DNA of 37,803 nt, taken from NCBI GenBank assembly GCA_947385425.1, contig CANDKY010000033.1, forward strand, positions 1-37,803, written 5' to 3'. A program made the translations under genes and the position numbers. This document shows, one piece after another, positions 16,292 through 23,969 of this stretch; position 1 is the stretch's first letter, and each line of letters begins with the position of its first letter. Under the pieces are notes generated by a model, which made no database searches, had not been told where the DNA came from, and worked only from the letters and a program-made list of their open reading frames with translations. The DNA is from an uncultured Lachnospiraceae bacterium. GTDB lineage: Bacteria > Bacillota > Clostridia > Lachnospirales > Lachnospiraceae.

Positions 16292-17167
16292 ATGGAAAAT
16301 GTTTATTTTGACAATACCGTCCCAAAGAGCCAAAACACCGGAATCTCCATCGCCTGCACCACTGCCCCCGGGGGATATCACCCGCTGCACTGGCATGAAG
16401 AACTGGAAATCCTCTTTCCCCTGAACGGTACTGCGGACATTACTATCGAAGGAAAGAAATTCCAGCTTTTGAAAAAACATATGCTCGTTATCGAGTCGCG
16501 CAAAGTCCACAATACATATATCTATGACAAAGTATCCATGTTTGTCTCCATCCATGTTTCCAGGAAACATATGCGCCAGTATCTCCCGGATATTGATTCC
16601 TACCGGATCCACTGCACCCCGGAATACGCCTCCGACGGGCAGTTCCCCACATACCGCGGCATCTGCGAACTGCTGGAAAACCTGACCAGGCTGTATATAG
16701 AAGAACCCATAACCTACCGCATGGAAGCCGACGGGCTGGTGCTGCAGATATTGTCCCGCCTGATCCGCTTCTTTTCCGTCAAACAATCGTCACTCCCCGC
16801 CGACGGAAACCGCCTTGGGGACAGTCTTGCCATGGAACGTATCCGCGATGTCATCACATATGTGGAAAACCATTTCCGGGAACCCGTCACTCTGGATGAT
16901 ATAACCGGATTGTTAGGACTCGGCAAAGAATACTTCTGCCGTTTTTTCAGGAAGAATATGGGCATGTCTTTTTTAACTTACCTGAACGAAGTACGCCTCG
17001 CCCATACTTATGAAGACCTGTTAAACACAAATGCCCCCATATCCGAAATCATGGAGGCAAACGGTTTCACAAACCAGAAATTATTTAATTCCTCTTTCAA
17101 AACATTATATGGATGCACTCCTTCCTCCATCCGCAGGGAAAATGTAAAGCCCCCGTCATCCACTTAA
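16292..17167 (+). CDS. AraC-family transcriptional regulator with cupin sensor
   Basis: The 291-residue protein has an N-terminal cupin-like ligand-binding domain (HPLHWHEELEIL near residue 30, then ITIEGKKFQLLKKHMLVIES) and a C-terminal pair of helix-turn-helices. The second domain shows VTLDDITGLLGLGKEYFCRF, YLNEVRLAHTYEDLLNT and the usual closing ISEIMEANGFTNQKLFNSSF followed by YGCTPSSIR. CGGAGG lies about 14 bases before ATG 16292. Proteins of this design usually control sugar-use genes. It is divergent from spoIVA, and the giant solute-binding locus lies beyond spoIVA, so control of that locus is possible but unproven. The 144-bp divergent region contains a TACAAT -10-like box but no strong -35 match. 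Confidence 0.93.
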   Translation: MENVYFDNTVPKSQNTGISIACTTAPGGYHPLHWHEELEILFPLNGTADITIEGKKFQLLKKHMLVIESRKVHNTYIYDKVSMFVSIHVSRKHMRQYLPDIDSYRIHCTPEYASDGQFPTYRGICELLENLTRLYIEEPITYRMEADGLVLQILSRLIRFFSVKQSSLPADGNRLGDSLAMERIRDVITYVENHFREPVTLDDITGLLGLGKEYFCRFFRKNMGMSFLTYLNEVRLAHTYEDLLNTNAPISEIMEANGFTNQKLFNSSFKTLYGCTPSSIRRENVKPPSST

Positions 17168-17182
17168 ACGATGCAGGCGGTG

Positions 17183-17199
17183 CGGGAATTTAATTCCCG
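17183..17199. terminator. Short hairpin between convergent genes
   Basis: CGGGAAT, TTA, ATTCCCG forms a perfect 7-bp stem spanning the stop codon of the antitoxin gene and facing the end of the AraC gene. No long U-run follows. Confidence 0.35.
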
Positions 17200-18206
17200 G
17201 ACGGACGGATCCCCAACATGGCATGGATATAATCCCGCAGCCCGTCCTCCGATCCGATTCCGTACTTTTCATCTACCGTCTTATAATACTTCATGATGCT
17301 GTCCTTTGCTAACATTTCATTAGAGGGTATATTATCCCCATATCCTCTCCGCGCGCTCTTCCAGGGTTCCTCATTATGGGTAATCTTCTCCAGTACTTTC
17401 CCGCCGTACATCCCGAAAGTATCGGCAACCAAATCAATAACCCTTTTCTCTTCTTCCGTCAATGCGTCCGATGCCCCCTCCAAAAGGGCAAAACGCGCAT
17501 CGTCAATGGGATTGTACTTAAAATCCCGGAAAAGGTTATACACCTCCGGATAAACAGGCCCGTGAACCCATGCCCTGCAGTCCTCGGTAAAAATCGGTTC
17601 TCCGCACAACGCGGAATAAATCCCCTGAATAAAGTAAAGCAGCTTCTGCAGCATCAGAGGAGTCACTTCCCCCAGCCTTTCAAAAAGATATGCAATGACC
17701 CTGAGCATCTTCCCGGATATGGAAAAGAGGCTCTCTAAACCGTCCGCGGCATCCTGTGCTTTCTTATATGCCGCGGCGGAAAGCTTCCCCCTGTTTTCAT
17801 TCAGCTTCTTTTTCATAAATGCAGGGGAGGCAAGGGCTGATTTTATGATATCGGAATATTCCCTGGACGGCATCTGGCCATCCAGATATCTGGGTATCGT
17901 CACCTCCCCAAACCCTAAGGCAAGCGACAACGGGGCCTTCCCTATTTTATAAATTTTCATCAGTTTCCCGATATCCCCGGCAGTAACAAGCCCTTCGGCT
18001 GCCCTGTACTGCATGTCAATTTCCTTCACATTCCTGTCAATAATCCCGGGAATGCCCATTTCTTCCCCGCACCGGGCACAGACCGCGGCTGTAATCTCAA
18101 AACTGTACTCCTTATCCCTGACAATCCTTACAACATTTCTCTTCTGCAGAAAATATTCCGTTTCCTTTCTGCATTCCATACAAAAATCTGTTTTTCCCTC
18201 TGCCAT
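17190..18206 (-). CDS. Antitoxin: MqsA-like zinc finger, HTH and Panacea-like domain
   Basis: The start is taken at ATG 18206, nine bases after GGAG, giving 338 residues. Two CxxC pairs (C9/C12 and C43/C46) form a YgiT/MqsA-type zinc finger, followed by an HTH region (IGKLMKIYKIGKAPLSLALG, then GQMPSREYSDIIKSAL, about 70-125). The C-terminal half (about 175-300) contains KLLYFIQGIYSALCGEPIF and RAWVHGPVYPEVYNLFRDFK, which are marks of the SocA/Panacea (DUF4065) antitoxin domain. It is the second gene of a toxin-first pair, as in mqsRA. It should neutralise the preceding toxin and repress the shared promoter through its HTH. Classical MqsA is only about 131 residues, so this is a fused version. 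Confidence 0.8.
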   Translation of the reverse strand: MAEGKTDFCMECRKETEYFLQKRNVVRIVRDKEYSFEITAAVCARCGEEMGIPGIIDRNVKEIDMQYRAAEGLVTAGDIGKLMKIYKIGKAPLSLALGFGEVTIPRYLDGQMPSREYSDIIKSALASPAFMKKKLNENRGKLSAAAYKKAQDAADGLESLFSISGKMLRVIAYLFERLGEVTPLMLQKLLYFIQGIYSALCGEPIFTEDCRAWVHGPVYPEVYNLFRDFKYNPIDDARFALLEGASDALTEEEKRVIDLVADTFGMYGGKVLEKITHNEEPWKSARRGYGDNIPSNEMLAKDSIMKYYKTVDEKYGIGSEDGLRDYIHAMLGIRPSGN

Positions 18207-18222
18207 AATAGTCATCTCCAAA

Positions 18223-18693
18223 TTATCTGAAATAATATGTAAGCGGATACTTCTGTTCGTGGAATGAAATCACTATAACAAAACCGTTTTGCAGCCTGTT
18301 CATCTTGATGTACAGCGGAACCGTTCTTTCTTCCGTCCCAAACCTCTCCAAAAGAGTAACCTCCTTGCCAAAAACATAAAGCTGCTCGTACTCAAATCCC
18401 TTATGTGTATTCTGCAGAATCTCTGAAAAGTCTATTGCTGTCAGACTGAGGATAATCTCCTTTGCCCTGGCTTCATCCATGACATAATCAAAAAAAAGCG
18501 ATGCGTTGTCCTGTCTCTTTGCATTTCTGTCTATCCGATAACTGTCCTTTTTTACGGAGGCTTTTACATCGGAGAGATACGCTTCTATCTCTTTCCTGTT
18601 TATTATCCTTTGTACCATTCCTATCTTTTCTTTTTGCTCCTTTTGCCCTTTTTGCTTTTCCTGCTTTTCTATTTCCTTCCCCTTTGTTTCCAA
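18223..18693 (-). CDS. MqsR-like toxin of a type II toxin-antitoxin pair
   Basis: I place the start at TTG 18693, giving 156 residues, because AGGAG sits exactly 8 bases upstream and a promoter with a predicted transcript start near 18740 excludes the longer frame beginning at 18918. The N-terminal 40 residues are Lys/Glu/Gln-rich. The C-terminal 115 residues follow the MqsR pattern: EIEAYLSDVKASVKK, then LSLTAIDFSEIL, YVFGKEV, and the paired strands VPLYIKMNRL and GFVIVISFHEQKYPL. MqsR is a ribosome-independent mRNA interferase of RelE fold. The active residues cannot be confirmed by eye and similarity is moderate. It ends 17 bp before the antitoxin start. Confidence 0.65.
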   Translation of the reverse strand: METKGKEIEKQEKQKGQKEQKEKIGMVQRIINRKEIEAYLSDVKASVKKDSYRIDRNAKRQDNASLFFDYVMDEARAKEIILSLTAIDFSEILQNTHKGFEYEQLYVFGKEVTLLERFGTEERTVPLYIKMNRLQNGFVIVISFHEQKYPLTYYFR

Positions 18694-18745
18694 TATCTTT
18701 TCTCCTGTAGAGAGTGTGACTGTATTTTTTATTTTTCCTATCATC

Positions 18746-18774
18746 ATCCTACAACAATGATGGTATTTTGTCAA
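18746..18774 (-). promoter_or_regulatory. Putative toxin-antitoxin promoter
   Basis: TTGACA (18774-18769) and TAGGAT (18751-18746) are spaced 17 bp on the minus strand. Transcription would start near 18740, consistent with the TTG start at 18693 for the toxin. Confidence 0.55.
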
Positions 18775-18794
18775 TATCCAATCAAATAATAATC

Positions 18795-18823
18795 TTGCCC
18801 GGCCTTCTCTTATGTTATATAAT
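18795..18823 (+). promoter_or_regulatory. Putative promoter of the ThrE-type exporter genes
   Basis: TTGCCC (18795-18800) and a perfect TATAAT (18818-18823) are spaced 17 bp, about 90 bp before the exporter start. It is divergent from the toxin promoter and only 20 bp from it. Confidence 0.6.
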
Positions 18824-18909
18824 AGCATTATTAATAATAGGAACAGCAATCCGGCCGTCCGGCCATTCTTCCAAAACAACGGATACATCCCCGGCAAGGA
18901 GAAAAAATC

Positions 18910-19683
18910 ATGAATCATGTGGAATACATACTCGACTTCGCCGCCAGCCTGGGCGGCAGGATGCTGGCGGTGGGCGCTAACCTGGAACGCGTCAACGATA
19001 CCATGTACCGCATCTGCCGCAGCTACCGTTTAACCTCCATCAGCATATTTTCCCTGAGCAGCATTATCATCATCAGCGCAAAATCCGCGGAGGAACCGGT
19101 CCTGGCCGGTACACGCCAGGTTTCCGTCCCGCTTGCTGCCAAACATCTGGAAAAACTGAACCGCTTCAATCAACTGTCCCGCAGAGTATGTGCGGAAACC
19201 CCGCCGCCGGAAAAGCTTTCCGGATTGCTGACGGAATCGGAGCATACCGACGATTATTCCCTGCCCGCTATCGTTATCGGCTACCTCATTGCCATGACCA
19301 GTATCGGCGTTATCAATGGCGGCAGCATAAAGGACATTATTTCAGCCGACATCAATACGCTTCTGCTGCTGTGGCTGATTGATTTTCTCGAAAGGCACAA
19401 TATCAACCGGATCGTGGCCAACACGCTTTGCACATGGATTGCCGGGAGCCTTGCCATCCTTTACGTTACGCTTGGAATCGGCGAACACTATTTTATTATT
19501 GTCATCGTCAACAGTATGCTGATGATCCCCGGTTCTGACCTGGTCAATGCCTTCCGGAACATCCTTTGCGGCAATGAAATGAACGGCATACTGGAATTCC
19601 TGAAAGTCATCCTGGAAACTATGGCTATCGTATTCGGCTTAATTATCAGCATTTATATGTTCGGAGGGAATATCCAATGGTAG
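18910..19683 (+). CDS. Threonine/serine exporter, large subunit (ThrE N-terminal/YjjP type)
   Basis: The 257-residue protein begins with a cytoplasmic DUF1212 region (MLAVGANLERVNDTMYRICR) characteristic of the ThrE family. Four or five hydrophobic segments follow (LPAIVIGYLIAMTSIGVING, INTLLLLWLIDFL, YFIIVIVNSMLMIPGSDL, MAIVFGLIISIYMFGG). ThrE exports threonine and serine in Corynebacterium; in many bacteria it is split into a large and a small gene, as here. AAGGAG lies about nine bases before ATG 18910. Its last 7 bp overlap the next gene, so the two are translated together. The true substrate here is inferred from family only. Confidence 0.85.
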   Translation: MNHVEYILDFAASLGGRMLAVGANLERVNDTMYRICRSYRLTSISIFSLSSIIIISAKSAEEPVLAGTRQVSVPLAAKHLEKLNRFNQLSRRVCAETPPPEKLSGLLTESEHTDDYSLPAIVIGYLIAMTSIGVINGGSIKDIISADINTLLLLWLIDFLERHNINRIVANTLCTWIAGSLAILYVTLGIGEHYFIIVIVNSMLMIPGSDLVNAFRNILCGNEMNGILEFLKVILETMAIVFGLIISIYMFGGNIQW

Positions 19684-20159
19684 AAAATATAAAACTTGTC
19701 CTCTTTTCCTTTATCGCTTCCTGCGGATTCGGCATTGTATTCCATATCCGGAAAAGCTTTTTACTGTGGGCCGGGCTGGGCGGCGCACTGACGCGTCTCT
19801 GCTACCTGATCCTCATGGGATTTATCGATAAGCGGTTTGTCTATACACTGTTAGCCGCCATGTTTGCCTCCCTCTATGCGGAGATTCTGGCATTGGAGCT
19901 GAAAACACCGTCCACAGTATTCCTATACCCTTCCATCATCCCCCTGATCCCGGGCAGCCTGCTTTACAACACGGCAGTCAATTTCTTCCTCCACGAGCAC
20001 GACGCCATGCTGCAGAATGCCAGCGACTGCGCCCTTACCCTGGCCGGAATGAGCCTTGGTTTCGTGCTGATTTCCACCTTTACCTACTACCGCAGGGTTT
20101 ATTTCCTCAGCAAAGATATCGCTTCCCATTTCCTGCGCCATCCCCACAAAAGAAACTGA
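19677..20159 (+). CDS. Threonine/serine exporter, small subunit (ThrE_2/YjjB type)
   Basis: The 160-residue membrane protein matches the DUF3815/ThrE_2 half of the split exporter. It has four or five hydrophobic helices and the family motif PSTVFLYPSIIPLIPGSLLY, followed by NTAVNFFLHEHDAM. It overlaps the large subunit by 7 bp (ATGGTAG) and is followed by a strong terminator. Together the pair would form one ThrE-like transporter in the cytoplasmic membrane. Confidence 0.85.
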   Translation: MVENIKLVLFSFIASCGFGIVFHIRKSFLLWAGLGGALTRLCYLILMGFIDKRFVYTLLAAMFASLYAEILALELKTPSTVFLYPSIIPLIPGSLLYNTAVNFFLHEHDAMLQNASDCALTLAGMSLGFVLISTFTYYRRVYFLSKDIASHFLRHPHKRN

Positions 20160-20180
20160 ACTATTGTAATTATCCACACG

Positions 20181-20210
20181 AAAACGGAGCCCTCCAGGGC
20201 TCCGTTTTTC
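20181..20210. terminator. Bidirectional intrinsic terminator
   Basis: AAAACGGAGCCCT, CCA, GGGCTCCGTTTTT forms a GC-rich stem with a T-run on the plus side and an A-run on the other. It sits between the convergent exporter and MscS genes and can serve both. Confidence 0.9.
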
Positions 20211-20236
20211 CTCCGCACAATATCCTGATACAGCCT

Positions 20237-21142
20237 TTACTGCTTATCATTTAAACTGCCAGCCTGTGCCGATGCCTCCTCCAAATGTACATCCAACTGC
20301 GGATAAGGGATTATAATCCCGGCATTATCCAGGGCATATTTCACATTCTCCGTAATCCGCCACTTTCCCGTCCAGAAATCTTCCATGGACAGCCAGCAGC
20401 GGACGCCGATATTCACGGAACTCTCCGCCAGGCTATCCACGAAAACAAAATGATCCTTGTCTTTCAGCACTGCCTCATCCTCATCCAACACCTTCTGCAA
20501 AGCCTCTTTCGCCAGCCTGATATCCGAATCATAAGATATACCCACGGTAAGATCCATCCTCCGGCTGTCACATGCCGTCACATTAATCAGGCTGGAATTG
20601 GACAATGTACCGTTGGGCAATACAATCACCCTGTTATCCGGCGTGGTAAGCTTCGTATAAAAAAGTTCTATTGTTGTTACCGTCCCCTCGTTCCCGCTGC
20701 TGTCCTCCTTAATATAATCTCCCACTTTAAAAGGTTTTAACAGCAGGATAAGGACACCGCCGACAAAGTTCGACAGGCTTCCCTGTATAGCCAGGCCAAT
20801 AGCTACACCGGCAGACCCCAGCAGGGCCAGGATGCTCGCGGCATCCAGCCCGAATCCCGACGCAATCGTAATAACCAGCAGTACATACAGCGATGCGTTC
20901 ACAAAGGAATCCGCAAATTGTACAACCCCTTTGTCCGCATTCCCACGCTGCAATGAATTTTTTACAATCTTGCGTACCAGTTTGATAAGCTGGGCGCCGA
21001 CAAAAAATACTACAAGGGAAAGCACTACCCTGACCCCCAGATTCCATGCTTTCTCAGGCAATTCCCTGAGAAACTGGCTGATCACTCCAATATCAATTTC
21101 ATCCTGTGTGGCAATCGACAATAACATATCCCAAAACTCCAT
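20237..21142 (-). CDS. mscS: Small-conductance mechanosensitive channel, MscS family
   Basis: The 301-residue protein has the MscS layout: three N-terminal helices and then the pore-lining helix with the Gly/Ala pattern VAIGLAIQGSLSNFVGGVLI. The conserved LKPFKVGDYI loop follows, then the beta domain (GTVTTIELFYTKLTTPDNRV, VLPNGTLSNSSLIN) and the C-terminal alpha/beta cage (GIIIPYPQLDVHL). It is close in length to E. coli MscS (286). The channel releases solutes on osmotic downshock. AGGAG precedes the ATG by about six bases. It starts 16 bp after the glgB stop, so it is probably cotranscribed with glgB. Confidence 0.93.
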   Translation of the reverse strand: MEFWDMLLSIATQDEIDIGVISQFLRELPEKAWNLGVRVVLSLVVFFVGAQLIKLVRKIVKNSLQRGNADKGVVQFADSFVNASLYVLLVITIASGFGLDAASILALLGSAGVAIGLAIQGSLSNFVGGVLILLLKPFKVGDYIKEDSSGNEGTVTTIELFYTKLTTPDNRVIVLPNGTLSNSSLINVTACDSRRMDLTVGISYDSDIRLAKEALQKVLDEDEAVLKDKDHFVFVDSLAESSVNIGVRCWLSMEDFWTGKWRITENVKYALDNAGIIIPYPQLDVHLEEASAQAGSLNDKQ

Positions 21143-21158
21143 TCTTTGCTCCTACTGA

Positions 21159-23879
21159 TTACTTTTTCCTGGCAGAATCTTTTTTGGCGGCAGTTGTTTT
21201 CTTTGCGGAAGCCGTCTTTTTAGGAGAAGATGCCTTCTTCGCCGGTTCTGCTTCCTCAGCTTTCTTTTCTTCTTCCGCCCTCTTTGCCGCTTTTGCTTCC
21301 TCGGCTTTCCTTTCCTCTTCCGCTTTCTTTGCCGCTTCTGCTTCCTCGGCTTTTCTTTCCTCTTCCGCCCTCTTTGCCGCTTTTGCTTCCTCGGCTTTTC
21401 TTTCCTCTTCCGCTTTCTTTACAGCCTCCTCGCTTTCCCTGCGCAGCTTCTCTTCCTCAGCCTTCGCGGCTTCCGCTTCCTTGCGCATCCGCCCCGCATA
21501 CTGCTTCTTTTCCTCCGCTTCCTTCATGGCGCGGGCGGCTTCCGCCTCCTTTTCCAGCCTTTCCTGCTCCAGGGAAGCTATTCTTTCCTGGCGTTCCCGC
21601 TCCAGGGCTGCTTCTTTTTCCCTCCGTATTTTATCCGCTTTCCTGCGCGCGATCTCCTCCTTTTCCTGCTCTGTATAGGGCGTATATCCGAATATGCTCA
21701 TGGAAAGCGGTGCACTTTCCATCCGGATAGAAGCCGGCTTGCCGTCATATTCCCCTTCCTCCGAACAGATAACACCGGCATTTACAATCCCTTCCCCGCC
21801 GTATTCCTTCGCATCCGTATTTAAAATCTCCCTGTATTTCCCTTCAAACGGCACACCTATGGTAAACTCCCTGCGCACGTTTGCAAAGTTGGCAACCGCC
21901 ACCAAAGTCTCTTCCGGATTCATGGTTTTACGCACAAAAGCAAGCATACAATCGTTGGATCGGATACAGTTAATCCACTCAAAGCCTTCCCATGACGAAT
22001 CATATTGATACATCGCAGGATACGTCGTATAAAGACGGTTCAGATCCTTTACCAGCTTCTGCACACCCTTATGGCTGTCAAACTGCACCAGGCCCCATTC
22101 TACTTCCCGCTCCTCATTCCACTCATCAAACTCCGCAATATCCTGCCCCATGAACAACAGCTTCTTGCCGGGATGCAGCATCATATAAGCATAAGTCAGC
22201 CGCAGATTGGCAAACTTATCCTTTATCTCGCCCGGCATCTTGCCTATCAGCGTCCCTTTCCCATGCACCACCTCATCATGGGAAAATACAAGCATGAAAT
22301 TCTCACTGTAAGCATATATCATGCTGAATGTCAGCTCATTGTGGTGATGTGCGCGGAAATACGGATCGCAGGCAATATAGCCCAGATAGTCATTCATCCA
22401 TCCCATATTCCATTTTATGTCAAAACCAAGCCCGTTATCCTCCACATCCCCCGTAATCTTCGGCCATGCCGTAGATTCCTCGGCAATCATCAGCACACCC
22501 GGGTCGCGCTTCTTCACTACGGAATTCAGATGCTTTAACAATTCCACAGCCTCCAGGTTTTCATGCCCGCCATAAATATTTGCCACCCACTGCCCGTCGC
22601 TCTTGCCGTAATCCAGATACAGCATGGAAGCAACCGCATCCATCCGGATACCGTCCGCATGGTACTGCTCAATCCAGTAAAGGGCATTGGCAATCAGGTA
22701 ATTGGAAACCTGCGGCCTTCCATAATTGTAAATCAAAGTCCCCCAGTGCGGGTGCGAACCCTGCCTCGGATCCTTATGCTCATAAAGACAGGTGCCGTCA
22801 AAATTCGACAGGCCGTAAGTATCCCTCGGGAAATGCGCCGGAACCCAGTCCAGAATCACGCCGATCCCCGCCTTGTGCATCTCATTCATAAAATACTTGA
22901 AGTCTTCGTTCGTCCCATACCTGGCCGTCGGCGCGTAATAACCGATCACCTGATAACCCCAGGAACCGTCAAAGGGATGCTCCATCACAGGCATAAGCTC
23001 GATATGCGTATATCCCATTTCCTTCACATAGTCCGCCACCAGAGGCGCCAGTTCCCTGTAATTCATATATCCGCCGTCCTCCGTCTGGCGGAAAGAACCA
23101 AGATACAGTTCGTAAATACTGATCGGCCTGTCTTTTCCCTGCTTTTCGGCCCTGCCTGCCAACCACTCCGCATCCTCCCATTCCACGCCGCACCCGCCGG
23201 CTTCCTGTCTGACCACGGAAGCCGTATCCGGGCGGAGCTGCTGGCCGAACGCATAAGGATCCGCTTTCAGGAAAGTCAGCCCGCTCTTCACCTTAATCTC
23301 ATATTTATAATTATCCCCTGCCTTCACATCCGGGATAAATATCTCAAAAATGCCGGAATCCCCCAGCAGGCGCATCTGATGCACCCTCCCGTCCCAATTA
23401 TTAAAATCGCCTACCGTACTGACACGCACAGCATTCGGCGCCCACACGGCAAAGTTAACACCGGACACACCGTCCACTTCCGCAGGATGCGCCCCCAGCT
23501 TCTCATAAACCGTATAATGAATCCCGGCCGCAAATTTTTCCATATCGCTGTCCGTTATCCTGGACGGGAAATTATAGGCATCCTTCACCTTTTTCAAGCT
23601 GCCGTCCTCATACTCCGCGATATACTCATAGGAAAATTCCGCCTTCCCCGGGACAAGCACCGCAAAAAAGCCTTCTTCATCCGCCTGCTCCATCTCGTAA
23701 TTCTTCTTATTTGCCTTATTCTGCAGGATAACGCTCTTTGCCCCCGGCAAAAATACCTGCACCAGTGTATTACTGCCTGCCGCATGGGCGCCCAGAAGCC
23801 GATGCGGATTATCCGACTCGGAATAAATTATTTCTTCTATCCCCGCCCAGTCCATTAATTTATACAGTTTATCGTTCAT
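21159..23879 (-). CDS. glgB: 1,4-alpha-glucan branching enzyme with extra C-terminal tail
   Basis: The protein begins at ATG 23879 (GGGAGAG upstream) and has 906 residues. Residues 1-736 form a complete GlgB of E. coli size: an N1 domain, a CBM48 domain (VNFAVWAPNAVRVSTVGDFN), then the GH13 barrel. The GH13 motifs are DWVPAHFP, GIRMDAVASMLYLDY with the nucleophile Asp, MIAEESTAWP with the acid Glu, and VFSHDEVVHGKG, followed by the all-beta C domain. It adds alpha-1,6 branches to glycogen. The remaining 170 residues are a Lys/Glu/Ala/Arg coiled-coil tail with four 15-residue repeats, ending in a Lys/Ala/Ser/Thr-rich basic stretch. No other glycogen genes are in the window. Confidence 0.96.
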   Translation of the reverse strand: MNDKLYKLMDWAGIEEIIYSESDNPHRLLGAHAAGSNTLVQVFLPGAKSVILQNKANKKNYEMEQADEEGFFAVLVPGKAEFSYEYIAEYEDGSLKKVKDAYNFPSRITDSDMEKFAAGIHYTVYEKLGAHPAEVDGVSGVNFAVWAPNAVRVSTVGDFNNWDGRVHQMRLLGDSGIFEIFIPDVKAGDNYKYEIKVKSGLTFLKADPYAFGQQLRPDTASVVRQEAGGCGVEWEDAEWLAGRAEKQGKDRPISIYELYLGSFRQTEDGGYMNYRELAPLVADYVKEMGYTHIELMPVMEHPFDGSWGYQVIGYYAPTARYGTNEDFKYFMNEMHKAGIGVILDWVPAHFPRDTYGLSNFDGTCLYEHKDPRQGSHPHWGTLIYNYGRPQVSNYLIANALYWIEQYHADGIRMDAVASMLYLDYGKSDGQWVANIYGGHENLEAVELLKHLNSVVKKRDPGVLMIAEESTAWPKITGDVEDNGLGFDIKWNMGWMNDYLGYIACDPYFRAHHHNELTFSMIYAYSENFMLVFSHDEVVHGKGTLIGKMPGEIKDKFANLRLTYAYMMLHPGKKLLFMGQDIAEFDEWNEEREVEWGLVQFDSHKGVQKLVKDLNRLYTTYPAMYQYDSSWEGFEWINCIRSNDCMLAFVRKTMNPEETLVAVANFANVRREFTIGVPFEGKYREILNTDAKEYGGEGIVNAGVICSEEGEYDGKPASIRMESAPLSMSIFGYTPYTEQEKEEIARRKADKIRREKEAALERERQERIASLEQERLEKEAEAARAMKEAEEKKQYAGRMRKEAEAAKAEEEKLRRESEEAVKKAEEERKAEEAKAAKRAEEERKAEEAEAAKKAEEERKAEEAKAAKRAEEEKKAEEAEPAKKASSPKKTASAKKTTAAKKDSARKK
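21204..21420 (-). repeat. 45-bp coding tandem repeat in the glgB tail
   Basis: Four consecutive copies of a 15-codon unit (RKAEEAKAAKRAEEE, RKAEEAEAAKKAEEE, RKAEEAKAAKRAEEE, KKAEEAEPAKKASSP) lie within the 170-residue tail. Copies 1 and 3 are identical at the protein level. Boundaries are approximate. Confidence 0.8.
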
Positions 23880-23937
23880 ATGCTCTCCCATCCCTGCGCC
23901 GCAGCACAGTTTTTTTATATTTTGTCCCGTTTTGATC

Positions 23938-23969
23938 AACAGGATTCTATCCTAACAGGATTCTATCCT
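23938..23969. repeat. Perfect 16-bp tandem duplication at a gene end
   Basis: AACAGGATTCTATCCT occurs twice head to tail (23938-23953, 23954-23969). Each copy holds the dyad AGGAT-TCT-ATCCT. The duplication spans the TAG stop of the DUF1015 gene and repeats its final codons just past the stop. Confidence 0.9.

Noticed and set aside
18694..18918. N-terminal membrane extension of the toxin
   Set aside because: The longer frame covers the predicted toxin promoter and lacks a ribosome site, whereas AGGAG at 18702-18706 fits the TTG start at 18693.
22563..23858. 431-residue plus-strand open frame
   Set aside because: It is antisense to glgB, His/Arg/Ile-rich with no recognisable domain; glgB on the other strand is a certain gene.
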